A stretch of 64,000 bases of DNA. It comes from Variovorax sp. S12S4. Its GTDB lineage: Bacteria; Pseudomonadota; Gammaproteobacteria; Burkholderiales; Burkholderiaceae_C. Positions within the stretch are counted from its first letter, which is position 1; each line of letters starts with the position of its first letter. The notes below the pieces were generated by a model. That model was not told the origin of the DNA. It ran no database searches and saw nothing but the letters and a program-made list of their open reading frames with translations. This document shows, one piece after another, positions 1-9,582 of this stretch. The stretch is taken from contig NZ_JALPKR020000002.1 in assembly GCF_023195515.1 (NCBI RefSeq), positions 4,751,001 through 4,815,000 on the forward strand, given 5' to 3'. Both the position numbers and the translations under genes were made by a program.

Positions 1-2289
1 CTCCGTGCCCACGAGCTGGATGAGCGCACCGGCATCCCCCAGCGACATTGCCTTGTTCTTCCACTCTGCGCCCACAGCCTCCAGCTTCACGCCGATGGCC
101 TGCGCCTGCACGCCGATGGCCATCGAACGCACGGCCACCACGCCCAACGAAATACCCGACACGTCCATGTTCAGGCCGGTGCCGCCCAGGCGGAACCACC
201 TCCAGTCGCTGCTCTTGGAGTAGTTGTTGGTGTAGGAGACGGAGTTGTTGGTGTAGTTGACCGTCAGGTTGTTGTAGGTGTTCGACGTCGTGTTGTAGAC
301 GCTGGTGTTGATGACGTGCTGCGTCGTGTTGTGGATGTGGTTCGTCGTGTTGAAGGTCACGTCCGGGGAGGTGTGCACCGTCGGACCGGTCACCGTGGTG
401 TTCGAGGGGCCGTTGACCAGCACGGTGTTCGAGGTGTCGATGGTGTCGTTGCGTCCGCCGCTCACGAAGCGAATCTCCTTTCCATCGATGGTGCCGTGGA
501 AGCCGCCGGTGATCGCAAGGTTGACGCCGCCGCTGATGGTGTCGTTCAGGCCACCGCTGAGCGTGCGCTTCTTGCCGCCCGAAATGGTCTGCGTGACGCC
601 GCCGCTGACCGTTTCGCTGAAGCCGCCGGTCACGTCGCGCGTGTCGCCGCCGGTAATGGTTTCTTTCGCACCCGCGGTGATGTCGCGGGTTTCGCCGCTC
701 TTGTAGGTGGCCGATTCATGGCCTTTGATGAGCGTGGTGCGCGTGCCGTCTGTGGTGTGCGTTTCATCGGCTTCCACCTCGACGTCGAGGTTGCGCTCGG
801 CGTGCAGCAGGATCTGCTCGGCGCCGCTGCGGTCTTCGAAGCGGAGCATGTTGGCCTGGTTGGCCGCGCCGCCGGTGCTCGATCGCGTGAGGATGCCGCT
901 GGCCGTGGCGTTTGCGGGCAACTCCCACGGCGGCATCTGGTCGTTGTTGTAGACGCGGCCGGTGATGATGGGGCGGTCGGGCTCGCCGCCGATGAAATCG
1001 ACGATCACTTCCTGGCCGACGCGCGGCATGTGCATGGTGCCGTAGTTGGCGCCGGCCCAGTTGCTCGACACTCGCACCCAGCAGGAGCTGTTTTCATCCG
1101 ACTGGCCGTAGCGGTCCCAGCGGAACTGCAGCTTCACGCGGCCGAAGCGGTCGGTCCAGATTTCCTCAGGGCCGACGACGGTGGCGGTCTGCGGGCCGTT
1201 GGTGCGCGGCTTGGGCGTCTTGCGCGCGGGCCGGTAGGGCACGTTCGAAGGCAGCACCGTGAAGTCGAACTGGCAGATCGATTCCGTGCCGGTGCCGGTG
1301 GAGTACTCGGGCTCCTGCAGGTCGTAGCGGGTTTCGGTGATCAGGTATTCGCGGTTGTCCGACTCGCGCGGGCAGTGCGTCATCTCGAACAGATAGCCGG
1401 GCGCCATGCCGACCACGTTGGTGTGGCCCGCGGCGAGCTCATGTGCGCACTGCAGCTCCTGCAGGCGAATCTTCGCGTAGGTGTCCCCTTGCTGGTGCTC
1501 GCTGTAGCCGCCCAGCCATTCATAGACTTCATAAGTCGAATGGTCGTGGCCCTTGGGATCTTGCCGCACGCTTTGCAGCGAGGCGCGCGACTTCTTGAAA
1601 TCGAAATCGTCGAGCATCACGCGGCCCGAGGTGATCTGCTCGGACGCGCGCCACTGGTCGATGCAGGGCTCCATCGCATGAAGCACGCGGTCGCGCGGCC
1701 GGTACGGAATGGTGGCGTAGCCCGGGAGCTTGCGGTAGCCGCCGGTGTCGTCGGCCAGCACCAGCAGATGCGAGTTGTTGGCGTGCTCGAAATGGTAGGC
1801 GATGCCTTCGTGCTCCATGAGGCGGCTCACGAAAGCGAAATCGCTCTCCTGGTATTGCACGCAGTACTCCCAGGGACGGTAGCTGCCCGTCAGGCGCTTT
1901 TCGAACTCGAAGCCGTACTTTCCCAGCACTTCGTCGAGCACCTCGGGCACGCTCTTGTTCTGGAAAATGCGGCAATCGGTCGTGCGCGTGAGGTACCAGA
2001 GCCACGGTTGCACCAAGGCGCGGTACACATAGTGCCGGCCGGTTTCGTTGGCGCGGCCCACCAGCTCGAAGCGCACCACGGTACCGTTCAGGAAACGCGG
2101 CGCGCCGCCGTCGGTCACTTCGATGGTGAGAGAAGTACCAAGCAGTTTCTTCAGGTCGAGGTTGAAGCTCGGGCTGACCATGTCGACCTCGAACTCGAAC
2201 AACTGCGACAGTGCTTCCCGCCCCCGCATGGCGCGGAACTTGAGCTGCTCGGCGCTGAGTACGGTGTGAACCTGGACGGTACGCGTCAT
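1..2289 (-). CDS. vgrG: Type VI secretion system spike protein VgrG (3' end outside window)
   Basis: VgrG forms the trimeric tip of the type VI contractile injection tube. The ATG at 2289 opens 763 codons that run off the left edge, so the C-terminus is missing. Residues 1 to about 370 resemble the gp27-type tail hub; the gp5-like OB-fold part carries the family signature TDRFGRVKLQF near residue 376. From about residue 530 to 616 come short repeats of the form T-x-[ST]-GG typical of the gp5 needle, followed by an Asn/Thr-rich stretch (about 623-690). No other T6SS gene is in the window, so an adaptor, immunity or effector gene would have to lie to the left. Codon use is like the neighbours. 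The family call is safe; any effector domain is not visible. Confidence 0.95.
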   Translation of the reverse strand, partial: MTRTVQVHTVLSAEQLKFRAMRGREALSQLFEFEVDMVSPSFNLDLKKLLGTSLTIEVTDGGAPRFLNGTVVRFELVGRANETGRHYVYRALVQPWLWYLTRTTDCRIFQNKSVPEVLDEVLGKYGFEFEKRLTGSYRPWEYCVQYQESDFAFVSRLMEHEGIAYHFEHANNSHLLVLADDTGGYRKLPGYATIPYRPRDRVLHAMEPCIDQWRASEQITSGRVMLDDFDFKKSRASLQSVRQDPKGHDHSTYEVYEWLGGYSEHQQGDTYAKIRLQELQCAHELAAGHTNVVGMAPGYLFEMTHCPRESDNREYLITETRYDLQEPEYSTGTGTESICQFDFTVLPSNVPYRPARKTPKPRTNGPQTATVVGPEEIWTDRFGRVKLQFRWDRYGQSDENSSCWVRVSSNWAGANYGTMHMPRVGQEVIVDFIGGEPDRPIITGRVYNNDQMPPWELPANATASGILTRSSTGGAANQANMLRFEDRSGAEQILLHAERNLDVEVEADETHTTDGTRTTLIKGHESATYKSGETRDITAGAKETITGGDTRDVTGGFSETVSGGVTQTISGGKKRTLSGGLNDTISGGVNLAITGGFHGTIDGKEIRFVSGGRNDTIDTSNTVLVNGPSNTTVTGPTVHTSPDVTFNTTNHIHNTTQHVINTSVYNTTSNTYNNLTVNYTNNSVSYTNNYSKSSDWRWFRLGGTGLNMDVSGISLGVVAVRSMAIGVQAQAIGVKLEAVGAEWKNKAMSLGDAGALIQLVGTE

Positions 2290-2440
2290 TCGGAATTTCC
2301 CTCGCCCTTGGGGCTTGTTCGGATGCAAAGCCTTCGGTTGGCAGTCTAGAAATTCCTTATGTCATATACATGACGTGGCTGTTCGGGGGCTATTGTTTGG
2401 GGCTGCCGCTCGGGGCTCTTGTTCAGGGCGTGTGCAAAGG

Positions 2441-2667
2441 CCACCGGGTACTCCCCTCCGCGAATGTCCCCCGGCCTTCGGCCTCCTCCTTTATTTCGCT
2501 GCGCGGAGCACCCGATGCCCTGTGCACTGGGGCACGCTGCTGGTGCAACGCTGATCAACGACCAGCGCGTACTACGCACCCGCCGATGGGGAGCCTTGCG
2601 CAGCGAAATAAAGGAGGAGGGGCGCAGCCCCGGGGGACATTCGCGGAGAAAGGTACCCCGTCGGCGG
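2441..2667. repeat. Long imperfect inverted repeat between vgrG and the alcohol dehydrogenase
   Basis: The left arm (about 2441-2507) and right arm (about 2595-2667) are reverse complements over most of their length. Both contain CGCGAATGTCCCCCGG and CTCCTCCTTTATTTCGCTGC (right arm read on the other strand), separated by about 87 bases. The arms could form a stem of more than 60 bp. It encodes no convincing protein; open frames across it are by-products of the repeat. It resembles a MITE- or REP-like intergenic element that I associate with Variovorax genomes (recollection). The rest of the 422-base gap 2290-2711 holds nothing else I recognise apart from the vgrG promoter region. Confidence 0.75.
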
Positions 2668-2711
2668 GAGCGCCGCCCCGAACAGCAGCGTTCCTACAAC
2701 CCAAAAGGCTC

Positions 2712-3848
2712 CTACATCGACGCTTCGAGCATCGCCCTGTAGTCGTCGCGCGTAGCCAGCCGCGGGTTGGTCTTGTGGCAATGGTCTGCCATGGCACCGT
2801 CGATGATCTTCTCGAACAACTCGGGCGTCACGCCTACTTCAGCCAGGCCCTTCGGCATGCCGAGACGCGCATTCATGTCACGGATGGCCTCGGCCAGATC
2901 GCCGGCCGAATCGAGGTGCATGGCCCGGGCCATGCGTTGCAGCCGCTGCTCTTTCTGCACAGACTCCGCACCCGCATTGAAGTGGATCACCGCAGGCAGG
3001 AAGAGGGCGTTGAGCGTGCCGTGGTGCAGGCGTGGATCGACGCCGCCCAGGCTGTGGCTCAGCGAATGCACGCAGCCCAGGCCCTTCTGGAAAGCCATGG
3101 CGCCCTGCATCGATGCACTCATCAGGTTAAGTCGCGCTTCGCGGTCGCTGCCGTCCTTGGTGGCGCGCTCGATATGCAGCCAGGCACGCTCCAGCCCGTC
3201 GAGACCGATGCCATCGGCCGGCGGATTGAAGGCCGCCGACATGAAGGTTTCCATGCAATGCGCAATGGCGTCCATGCCGGTGGCAGCCGTGAGCCGCGGC
3301 GGCAGGCCGAGCGTGAGCTCGGGGTCGCAAATGGCCGCCTTCGGCATGAGGAACCAGCTGTGAAAGCCCAGCTTGCGGTGGTCGTCCACGATAACGATGG
3401 CACCGCGTGCCACCTCACTGCCGGTGCCGCTGGTGGTGGGCACCGCAATGATCGGCACCACGCGCTCAGTGATCTTGGGTGAGCCGCCTTCGATGGTGGC
3501 GTAGGTCTTGAGCGGGCCTTCGTGCGTGGCCGCAATGGCGACGCCCTTGGCACAGTCGATGGCAGAGCCGCCGCCCACTGCAATGAGTCCGTCGCACCGT
3601 GCGCTGCGGTACAGCTCGACAGCCGCGCGAACGGCCGCCTCCGTCGGGTTGGAAGGCGTCTGGTCGAACACCGCCACCTCGAGGTCGGCGATGGCGTCGA
3701 CCGCCTTCTGCAGCACGCCGGCGGCGCGCACGCCCGCATCGGTCACGATCAGCGGGCGGGTGATGCCTATGCGCGCGCATTCGCTGGACAGCAGCTTGAT
3801 GGCGCCGAACTCGAACTGGATCTGGGTGAGGTATTGAATGAGGGCCAT
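2712..3848 (-). CDS. Iron-containing alcohol dehydrogenase
   Basis: A group III (Fe-type) NAD(P)-dependent alcohol dehydrogenase of 378 residues, the usual family length. The nucleotide-binding GGGSAIDCAKG and the PTTSGTGSE signature are present. Metal ligands fit the family: Asp and His in GMDAIAH, His in CVHSLSHSLGG and His in LHHGT. I chose the ATG at 3848 (protein starts MALIQYLT) because sequence upstream in the same frame is not family-like. It is divergent from the esterase gene, 68 bases away, and they may share a promoter region. The substrate cannot be told from sequence; a maleylacetate-reductase-like role is less likely given the length and motifs. Cytoplasmic. Confidence 0.93.
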   Translation of the reverse strand: MALIQYLTQIQFEFGAIKLLSSECARIGITRPLIVTDAGVRAAGVLQKAVDAIADLEVAVFDQTPSNPTEAAVRAAVELYRSARCDGLIAVGGGSAIDCAKGVAIAATHEGPLKTYATIEGGSPKITERVVPIIAVPTTSGTGSEVARGAIVIVDDHRKLGFHSWFLMPKAAICDPELTLGLPPRLTAATGMDAIAHCMETFMSAAFNPPADGIGLDGLERAWLHIERATKDGSDREARLNLMSASMQGAMAFQKGLGCVHSLSHSLGGVDPRLHHGTLNALFLPAVIHFNAGAESVQKEQRLQRMARAMHLDSAGDLAEAIRDMNARLGMPKGLAEVGVTPELFEKIIDGAMADHCHKTNPRLATRDDYRAMLEASM

Positions 3849-3916
3849 GGGCGTTGATGCTTGGGGCGGTACGATTGCCGACCATTCGAATCTAACAAGA
3901 GCAAACAGTCTTGCAC

Positions 3917-4882
3917 ATGAACAAAACCCTTGCCGCTGTCGCGTCGGGCACATTGCTGACGGCCAAGATGGCGAGCGTGGTCGAGCGCATGGCCCGTGCG
4001 GGCCATCCGAGCCTGGACCAGCTCACGCCCGAGGAGGCCAAGGCTTCCTACGAGAAGGGCGCCGGCGTGCTCGAGGTGCCCAAGCCCGACCTCGCGCGCA
4101 TCGAAGACTTCAGCATTACAGCGCGTGACGGCTTCGAGATTCCGGCGCGGCTCTACGCGCCGTCGTCGGCCAAGCTGCCGGTGCTGGTGTACTTTCATGG
4201 CGGCGGCTTCACGGTCGGCAACATCCGCACGCACGACACGCTGTGCCGCGTGCTCAGCCTGAAGAGCGGTTGCGCCGTGGTATCGGTCGACTATCGCCTG
4301 GCACCCGCGCACAAGTTTCCCACTGCCTCCGACGATGCCTGGGACGCCTTCGCCTTTGTCGCGAACGGCGGCGCGCGCCTCGGCCTCGACACCGGCCGCC
4401 TTGCGGTGGGCGGCGACAGCGCCGGTGGCACGCTGGCCGCCGTGTGCGCCATTCTTGCGCGCGACGCGGGCCTGCCGCTCGCGCTGCAGATGCTGATCTA
4501 TCCCGGCACCACCGGCCACCAGGACACCCCTTCGCACCAGCTGTACGCCAACGGGCCGCTGCTGACCAAGGCGCTGATCGACTATTTCTTCGGCCAGTAC
4601 GTGCGCACGCCGGCCGACCGCGACGACTGGCGCTTTGCGCCGCTGCTGGCGGACGATGTGGAAGGCGTGGCGCCGGCCTGGATCGGGTTGGCCGAATGCG
4701 ACCCGGTGGTGGACGAAGGCATTGCCTACGCCGACAAGCTGCGTGCCGCGGGCGTAGCGGTCGATCTTGAAATCTATCGCGGCGTGATCCACGAATTCCT
4801 GAAGATGGGCCGCGCGATTCCTGAAGCGCTGCGGGCGCAAAACGACGCGGCGCGCGCACTCAAAGAAGCACTGAACCCATGA
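3917..4882 (+). CDS. Alpha/beta hydrolase, hormone-sensitive-lipase type esterase
   Basis: A carboxylesterase of the HSL (family IV) group, 321 residues. The oxyanion-hole motif HGGGF lies near residue 94, the nucleophile elbow is GDSAGG, the acid is probably the Asp in ECDPVVDEG and the catalytic His is in IHEF near the end. The ATG at 3917 is preferred over an in-frame TTG at 3911. The stop overlaps the start of the next gene (ATGA at 4879-4882), so the two are translationally coupled. The cap region is short, as in bacterial family IV enzymes. Substrate unknown, probably short-chain esters. Confidence 0.93.
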   Translation: MNKTLAAVASGTLLTAKMASVVERMARAGHPSLDQLTPEEAKASYEKGAGVLEVPKPDLARIEDFSITARDGFEIPARLYAPSSAKLPVLVYFHGGGFTVGNIRTHDTLCRVLSLKSGCAVVSVDYRLAPAHKFPTASDDAWDAFAFVANGGARLGLDTGRLAVGGDSAGGTLAAVCAILARDAGLPLALQMLIYPGTTGHQDTPSHQLYANGPLLTKALIDYFFGQYVRTPADRDDWRFAPLLADDVEGVAPAWIGLAECDPVVDEGIAYADKLRAAGVAVDLEIYRGVIHEFLKMGRAIPEALRAQNDAARALKEALNP

Positions 4883-5760
4883 GCCAAGAAACCATCCCCC
4901 AGAGAAAAGACTTCCGTTTCTTCCACCGCCTGCGCGTGCGCTGGGCCGAGGTCGACATGCAGAAGATCGTGTTCAACGCGCACTACCTGATGTATTTCGA
5001 CACCGCCATTGCCGACTACTGGCGCGCGCTTGCACTGCCTTACGAAGAGGCCATGCATGCGCTGGGCGGCGACCTGTATGTGCGCAAGGCCACGATAGAT
5101 TTTCAGGCCTCCGCCCGCATGGACGACGTGATCGACGTGGGCATGAAGTGCGCGCGCATCGGCAATTCGTCCATGGTCTTTCAAGGCGCGCTGTTTCGGC
5201 AGGACCAATACCTGGTGCGCTGCGAACTGGTCTATGTGTTTGCAGACCCGGCCACGCAGACCTCCAAGCCGGTGCCGCCTCTGTTGCGCGAAATTCTCAC
5301 GGGCTTCGAAGCCGGCGAGCCGATGCGCACCGTGGAAACCGGCGACTGGAAAACCCTTGGCGAAGGGGCGAGCGCGCGGCGGCGCGCCGTCTTCATCGAG
5401 GAGCAGAACATTCCCAAGGAACTGGAGTGGGACGAGCACGATGCGGTGGTGCTGCATGCGGTGGCGCGCAACCGGCTCGGCCAGGTGATTGCCACCGGGC
5501 GGCTGCTCGATGCCGTCGACGGCACGGCGATGCTCGGCCGCATGGCCGTGCACCGCGCGCTGCGCAGCGGCGGACACGGCGCCGCGGTGATGCAGGCGCT
5601 CGAGGAGGCCGCCAGGGCACGCGGCGATCGCGAGATCGGCCTGCACGCCCAGCGCAGCGCGGAGCGCTTCTATGCACGGCTGGGCTACACCGTGCATGGC
5701 GAGCCCTTCGAGGAAGCCGGCATCCCGCACATCGAGATGCGGCGCGCACTGAATCAATAA
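4879..5760 (+). CDS. Two-domain fusion: hotdog acyl-CoA thioesterase (YbgC-like) plus GNAT acetyltransferase
   Basis: Residues 1 to about 135 form a 4HBT hotdog domain with the YbgC-type segment RVRWAEVDMQKIVFNAHYL, whose Asp is the usual catalytic residue. Residues about 150-293 form a GNAT N-acyltransferase domain with the acetyl-CoA loop region RSGGHGAAVMQALE and the GYTVHGEPFEE ending seen in ElaA-like proteins. Each domain is of normal length, so this is a genuine fusion rather than a truncated pair. It starts inside the stop of the esterase gene (ATGA). The last seven bases overlap the convergent lipoprotein gene. Both activities use acyl-CoA, so the fusion may couple hydrolysis and transfer of one acyl group; this is inference. 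Confidence 0.9.
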   Translation: MSQETIPQRKDFRFFHRLRVRWAEVDMQKIVFNAHYLMYFDTAIADYWRALALPYEEAMHALGGDLYVRKATIDFQASARMDDVIDVGMKCARIGNSSMVFQGALFRQDQYLVRCELVYVFADPATQTSKPVPPLLREILTGFEAGEPMRTVETGDWKTLGEGASARRRAVFIEEQNIPKELEWDEHDAVVLHAVARNRLGQVIATGRLLDAVDGTAMLGRMAVHRALRSGGHGAAVMQALEEAARARGDREIGLHAQRSAERFYARLGYTVHGEPFEEAGIPHIEMRRALNQ

Positions 5761-6689
5761 CGGGCCGGCGGGTCGGGCACATAGCCCATCTCCGAACCCG
5801 GAAAGGCGGACGGGCCTTCGGGACGCGGCCAGCGCGGCGGAGGCGGCACCGGAATGACGCCGGCCGCGATGAGGTTCTCGCGGCTGTCGTAGCGGATGCG
5901 AACCACCTCGTCGGGCGTGGACTGCGCGCGCTCGAAGGTGGTGTGGCCCACGTGCGATGTCTCTCGCCGGCCATGGCCGGTTCCCAGGCTCGGCGATGGC
6001 CGGGCGAGCCCGCCCTTGGCCGATGCAGTGGATTCGGCGCCCAGGGCGCTGTCGGCGGAGCGGGACTGCGCCGCAGGTGCGGCCGGGGCGGCCTCCGCAA
6101 CGGCGGACGGCGCCTCGCTGCGGCGCTCCATCTCGCGGTTGCTGCCGTAGCCGTCTCGTTGCGGCAACACGATGGGCGGCGCGGGCGGTGCAAGCGGCGT
6201 AGGCACCCGCTCGCGGAACAGTGCGACGCCGATCACCCCCACATCGGCCGGCCGGCCGGTGCGGCTCGCGTACGAATTGCCGATCGACGTGAATTCGAAG
6301 GCCGCAATCTGCGAGTCGCTCTTGCGCCAGCCCGTGATGTCGCTGCGCTCGCCGCCTGAGAAAACGTAGCCGTTCTGCAGCACGCCCGCGGTTTCGCCGG
6401 TGACGATGTTCACGCCATCGACCGACATCACCGCCATGACACGCTCGCCCATCGCATTGCGCGCGCGAATTGCGTAGCGCGAGCCGGGCCGGCCAGCCAT
6501 CCAGTATTCACCCCGGTAGCGGTAGATGGGCAGCTCGCGGCCCGTGGCGCGGTCGACCACGCTCACCTGCATGAGCGAGCCGAGGCGGTCGTACGTCAAA
6601 GGCGGCGAGGGCGGCCGTATCGGGCTTTCGGCGCAGGCCGAGAGGGCGGCCATTGCGAGGGCTGTCGAAAAGATGAGTCTGCGCTTCAT
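5754..6689 (-). CDS. Conserved outer-membrane or periplasmic lipoprotein of unknown function
   Basis: The ATG at 6689 gives a protein of 311 residues beginning MKRRLIFSTALAMAALSAC: a charged start, a hydrophobic core and a lipobox (LSAC) marking a lipid-modified Cys. A compact domain follows (about residues 30-165), then a Pro/Ala-rich low-complexity linker with many Ser and Arg (about 165-260) and a conserved-looking tail rich in Pro. I do not recognise the domain; similar proteins occur in Burkholderiales as hypotheticals. The ORF extends 17 codons upstream but without signal character. It is convergent with the fusion gene, overlapping by seven bases. Confidence 0.8.
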   Translation of the reverse strand: MKRRLIFSTALAMAALSACAESPIRPPSPPLTYDRLGSLMQVSVVDRATGRELPIYRYRGEYWMAGRPGSRYAIRARNAMGERVMAVMSVDGVNIVTGETAGVLQNGYVFSGGERSDITGWRKSDSQIAAFEFTSIGNSYASRTGRPADVGVIGVALFRERVPTPLAPPAPPIVLPQRDGYGSNREMERRSEAPSAVAEAAPAAPAAQSRSADSALGAESTASAKGGLARPSPSLGTGHGRRETSHVGHTTFERAQSTPDEVVRIRYDSRENLIAAGVIPVPPPPRWPRPEGPSAFPGSEMGYVPDPPARY

Positions 6690-6764
6690 GGTGGTCTTCC
6701 TTGCCGGGAGTGGATCGGTAGGGCTTCTACGGAGCAGCACTGAAGGCAGGGTTAAACGCGCGCG

Positions 6765-6796
6765 AAAAAATAGCGCTGCCTCTTTCGGGGCAGCGC
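6765..6796 (-). terminator. Intrinsic terminator of ygfZ
   Basis: On the minus strand, 40 bases after the ygfZ stop, an 8-bp perfect stem GCGCTGCC/GGCAGCGC with an 8-base loop is followed by a run of T (A6 at 6765-6770 on the plus strand). This is a textbook rho-independent terminator. A second smaller hairpin (GCGTCC/GGACGC, about 6800-6818) lies between it and the stop. Confidence 0.85.
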
Positions 6797-6836
6797 CGGG
6801 CGTCCGTTTTCAGGGACGCTGGGGTTGGCGGCAAGC

Positions 6837-7763
6837 CTAGATGTCTTCGAGCAGCGGATACGGCAGCGGCTCGACCGTGAGCACCGGGCCGTCGGCGCCG
6901 CCCGCGCGCAGGCCGCCGGTTTCGAGCGCCGCGATCTGGATGGAGATCAGCGCGGCCCAACCGCCGCCCGGGGCCGGCGCAGCCTGCGCCACCGTGCCCA
7001 CGGGTTGATCGGCGTCGCTGGCGGCAAACACTTCCTGGCCCGCGCTCACCGGCGCGTCGGCCTGCACAAGATAGGTGCGGCGCTTCAGCGTGCCGCGAAA
7101 CTGGCTGCGCGCCACGATCTCCTGGCCCGGATAGCAGCCCTTCTTGAAATTGACGCCGCCGACCGATTCGTAGTTGATCATCTGCGGCACGAAGGCCTCG
7201 ATCACCGGGGTGGTCACCGTCACGATGCCGCTGCGGACCTCGCTCCATTGCCAGAGCTCCGCGTCGAGCGACGGTCCAGCGGGGGCTGGGTTGCCTGCGG
7301 GGGCAATCCACAGTGCGCGCGGCACGCCGTCGGCCGGGTAGAGCGAAACGGAGCTGATGTCCGTGCCGATGGCGGTGCGCTGGCCGGGCAGGGCGGCGGC
7401 ATCGAGCCCGTTGCCGGTCAACGCGGTACCGGCAAGGCCGTACAGCGCGAACTGGTCCGTGGCATCGGTGAGCTTGGCCTTGGCGCGCAGCACATACATC
7501 GACAGGCGCTTGAGCGTGGCGGCCAGAATGTCCTTGCTGCAGACCAGCAGCACCAGGTCGGGCTGCGGCCGAATGCCTATGAAGCTGGCAATCACGCGGC
7601 CCTTGGCGGTGCAAAGGGCGGCCAGGCGGGCCTCGGTGGCGCCGAGCAGCGAAAAATCCTGCGTGAGCTGGCCGTGCAAAAAGCTGGCGGCATCCGGTCC
7701 TTCGGCGCGAATCACGCCAAGGTGCGAGAGGGCGGTAACACCATTGAGAACGACAGTAGTCAT
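6837..7763 (-). CDS. ygfZ: tRNA-modifying protein YgfZ (folate-binding, Fe-S repair)
   Basis: YgfZ is a tetrahydrofolate-binding relative of the glycine-cleavage T protein that supports Fe-S enzymes such as MiaB. The hallmark K-G-C-[FY]-x-G-Q-E is present as KGCYPGQE near residue 223. I chose the ATG at 7763 (MTTVVLNG), which gives 308 residues, normal for beta-proteobacterial members; the upstream extension is not conserved in character. It is divergent from mltG, and the same ygfZ-mltG-tmk-holB neighbourhood is common in Burkholderiales. Confidence 0.95.
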   Translation of the reverse strand: MTTVVLNGVTALSHLGVIRAEGPDAASFLHGQLTQDFSLLGATEARLAALCTAKGRVIASFIGIRPQPDLVLLVCSKDILAATLKRLSMYVLRAKAKLTDATDQFALYGLAGTALTGNGLDAAALPGQRTAIGTDISSVSLYPADGVPRALWIAPAGNPAPAGPSLDAELWQWSEVRSGIVTVTTPVIEAFVPQMINYESVGGVNFKKGCYPGQEIVARSQFRGTLKRRTYLVQADAPVSAGQEVFAASDADQPVGTVAQAAPAPGGGWAALISIQIAALETGGLRAGGADGPVLTVEPLPYPLLEDI

Positions 7764-7894
7764 CGCTGAATTATCATGGTCGAAGCCGTTCCGTCCGGTC
7801 CGCAGGGAAACTTGCCGTTGTTCCCGCAAGGCCACCGACTTTTCGCACCGGATCCCCGATTCGGTTTTCTTTTCTCCGCTATTCCATCGGACCC

Positions 7895-8926
7895 GTGCGC
7901 CGCTTCTTTCTTACGCTCTTTCTGCTTGCCGCCCTGGGTGCGCTCGGTCTCGGCGCCGCCGGTTTGTGGTGGGTGCACCAGCCGCTCAAGCTACCCGCAC
8001 CCAGCCTCGACCTTTCCGTGGAGCCGGGCACCACGCCGCGCGGCGTTGCGCAGGCGGTGGCCGATGCCGGCGCCGACGTGCAGCCGCAACTGCTCTATCT
8101 GTGGTTCCGCGTTTCTGGCCAGGACCGCCAGATTCGCGCCGGCAGCTATGAGCTGGAGCGCGGCATCACGCCCAAGATGCTGCTCAACGTGCTGGTGCGC
8201 GGCGAAGAAGCCACGCGCAGCCTGGTGCTGGTCGAAGGCTGGAACTTCCGGCAGGTGCGCGCCGCCCTTGCCAAGGCCGAGCAGCTCAAGCCCGAAACCG
8301 TCGGGCTGCCCGACGACGCGCTGATGGCCAAGCTCGGCAGGCCCGGCGTGCACCCGGAGGGACGCTTTTTCCCCGACACGTACACCTATTCGAAGGGCTC
8401 GACCGACATTGCGCTGCTGCAGCGCGCCATGCGGGCCATGGACAAGAAGCTCGAAGCCGCCTGGGCGGCCAGGGCGGCCGATTTGCCGATCAAAACGGCC
8501 GATGAGGCGCTTATCCTGGCCAGCATTGTCGAAAAGGAGACAGGCAAAGCCAAGGATCGCTCCGAAATTGCCGCCGTCTTCGTCAATCGGCTGCGCACCG
8601 GCATGCCGCTGCAGACCGACCCGACCGTGATCTATGGCATGGGCACCACTTTCGACGGCAATCTGCGCAAGAAAGACCTGCAGGCCGATACGCCCTGGAA
8701 CACCTACACCCGCGGCGGCCTGCCGCCCACGCCCATTGCCATGCCGGGCAAGGCGGCGCTGCTGGCGGCGGTGCAGCCGGCGCAAAGCAAGTCGCTGTAC
8801 TTTGTTTCGCGCGGCGACGGCACCAGCCAGTTCAGCACCTCCCTCGACGAGCACAACCGCGCGGTCAACCGCTACCAGCGCGGGGGTGGCAGCAATGGCG
8901 AACCCAAACCGAAGGTCGCGCAATGA
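7895..8926 (+). CDS. mltG: Endolytic murein transglycosylase MltG
   Basis: MltG is an inner-membrane lytic transglycosylase that cleaves nascent glycan strands and sets their length. The start is GTG at 7895; 343 residues. A single N-terminal membrane anchor (about residues 4-26) is followed by a LysM-like part and the YceG domain with EGRFFPDTY and the catalytic-Glu motif [14 protein letters not shown] and GLPPTPI are also family signatures. It is the first gene of a six-gene operon; its stop overlaps the tmk start (ATGA). Confidence 0.96.
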   Translation: MRRFFLTLFLLAALGALGLGAAGLWWVHQPLKLPAPSLDLSVEPGTTPRGVAQAVADAGADVQPQLLYLWFRVSGQDRQIRAGSYELERGITPKMLLNVLVRGEEATRSLVLVEGWNFRQVRAALAKAEQLKPETVGLPDDALMAKLGRPGVHPEGRFFPDTYTYSKGSTDIALLQRAMRAMDKKLEAAWAARAADLPIKTADEALILASIVEKETGKAKDRSEIAAVFVNRLRTGMPLQTDPTVIYGMGTTFDGNLRKKDLQADTPWNTYTRGGLPPTPIAMPGKAALLAAVQPAQSKSLYFVSRGDGTSQFSTSLDEHNRAVNRYQRGGGSNGEPKPKVAQ

Positions 8927-9582
8927 GTGAAGGCTTGTTTCTGACGCTCGAGGGCATCGACGGCGCGGGCAAGTCCAGCCATCTCGACGCGATGGAAGCG
9001 CTTTTCAAGACACAGGGCCGCACGGTGGTGCGCACGCGCGAGCCCGGCGGCACGCCGCTGGCCGAAACCTTGCGCGGGCTCATCCTCGAACAGCCGATGG
9101 ACCCGCTGACCGAATCGCTACTGGTGTTCGCGGCGCGGCGGGATCACGTCGCGCAAGTCATAGAGCCAGCGCTGGCCCGTGGCGACGTGGTGCTGTGCGA
9201 CCGCTTCACCGACGCCACTTTTGCGTACCAGGGCTCGGGCCGCGGCTTCGATGCGCAGGTGCTGTCGACGCTGGAGCAATGGGTGCAAGGGGGCAGGGGA
9301 GCGGCAGCGCTGCTGCAGCCTCACATCACGCTGTGGTTCGACCTGGCGCCCGAAATCGCCGCCCAGCGCTTGGCCGGAGCGCGCTTGCCCGACAAGTTCG
9401 AAGCCCAGCCGGTCGAGTTCTTCCGGCGTGTGGCGGCGGGCTATGCGGCCCGCGCGGCCGCCGATACGCAGCGCTTCGTTCGCATCGACGCCAGCCAGAC
9501 ACGCGACCAGGTCTGGCAGCAGGTCGAAGCGGCACTTGTCGCGCGCGGCGCGCTGGCACCCGCGACCGGAGTCGCTCGATGA
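8923..9582 (+). CDS. tmk: Thymidylate kinase
   Basis: dTMP kinase makes dTDP for DNA synthesis. The P-loop GIDGAGKSS is at residues 10-18, the DR-x DRF-type motif appears as [13 protein letters not shown], and there is an Arg-containing LID region before the C-terminal helix. 219 residues, usual length. It overlaps mltG upstream and holB downstream by four bases each, so the operon is translationally coupled. Confidence 0.97.
   Translation: MSEGLFLTLEGIDGAGKSSHLDAMEALFKTQGRTVVRTREPGGTPLAETLRGLILEQPMDPLTESLLVFAARRDHVAQVIEPALARGDVVLCDRFTDATFAYQGSGRGFDAQVLSTLEQWVQGGRGAAALLQPHITLWFDLAPEIAAQRLAGARLPDKFEAQPVEFFRRVAAGYAARAAADTQRFVRIDASQTRDQVWQQVEAALVARGALAPATGVAR

Noticed and set aside
440..700. 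Regular short repeats at the vgrG end as a possible CRISPR or tandem-repeat locus
   Set aside because: The repeats are codon-phased and encode the T-x-[ST]-GG needle repeats of VgrG.
316..2349. 677-codon open frame on the plus strand opposite vgrG
   Set aside because: Arg/Ala/Val/Gly/His-rich composition typical of antisense frames in GC-rich DNA; the minus strand encodes a complete VgrG with motifs over the same bases.
2346..2797. Short frames on both strands around the inverted repeat
   Set aside because: They follow the repeat symmetry and have no ribosome sites or domains.
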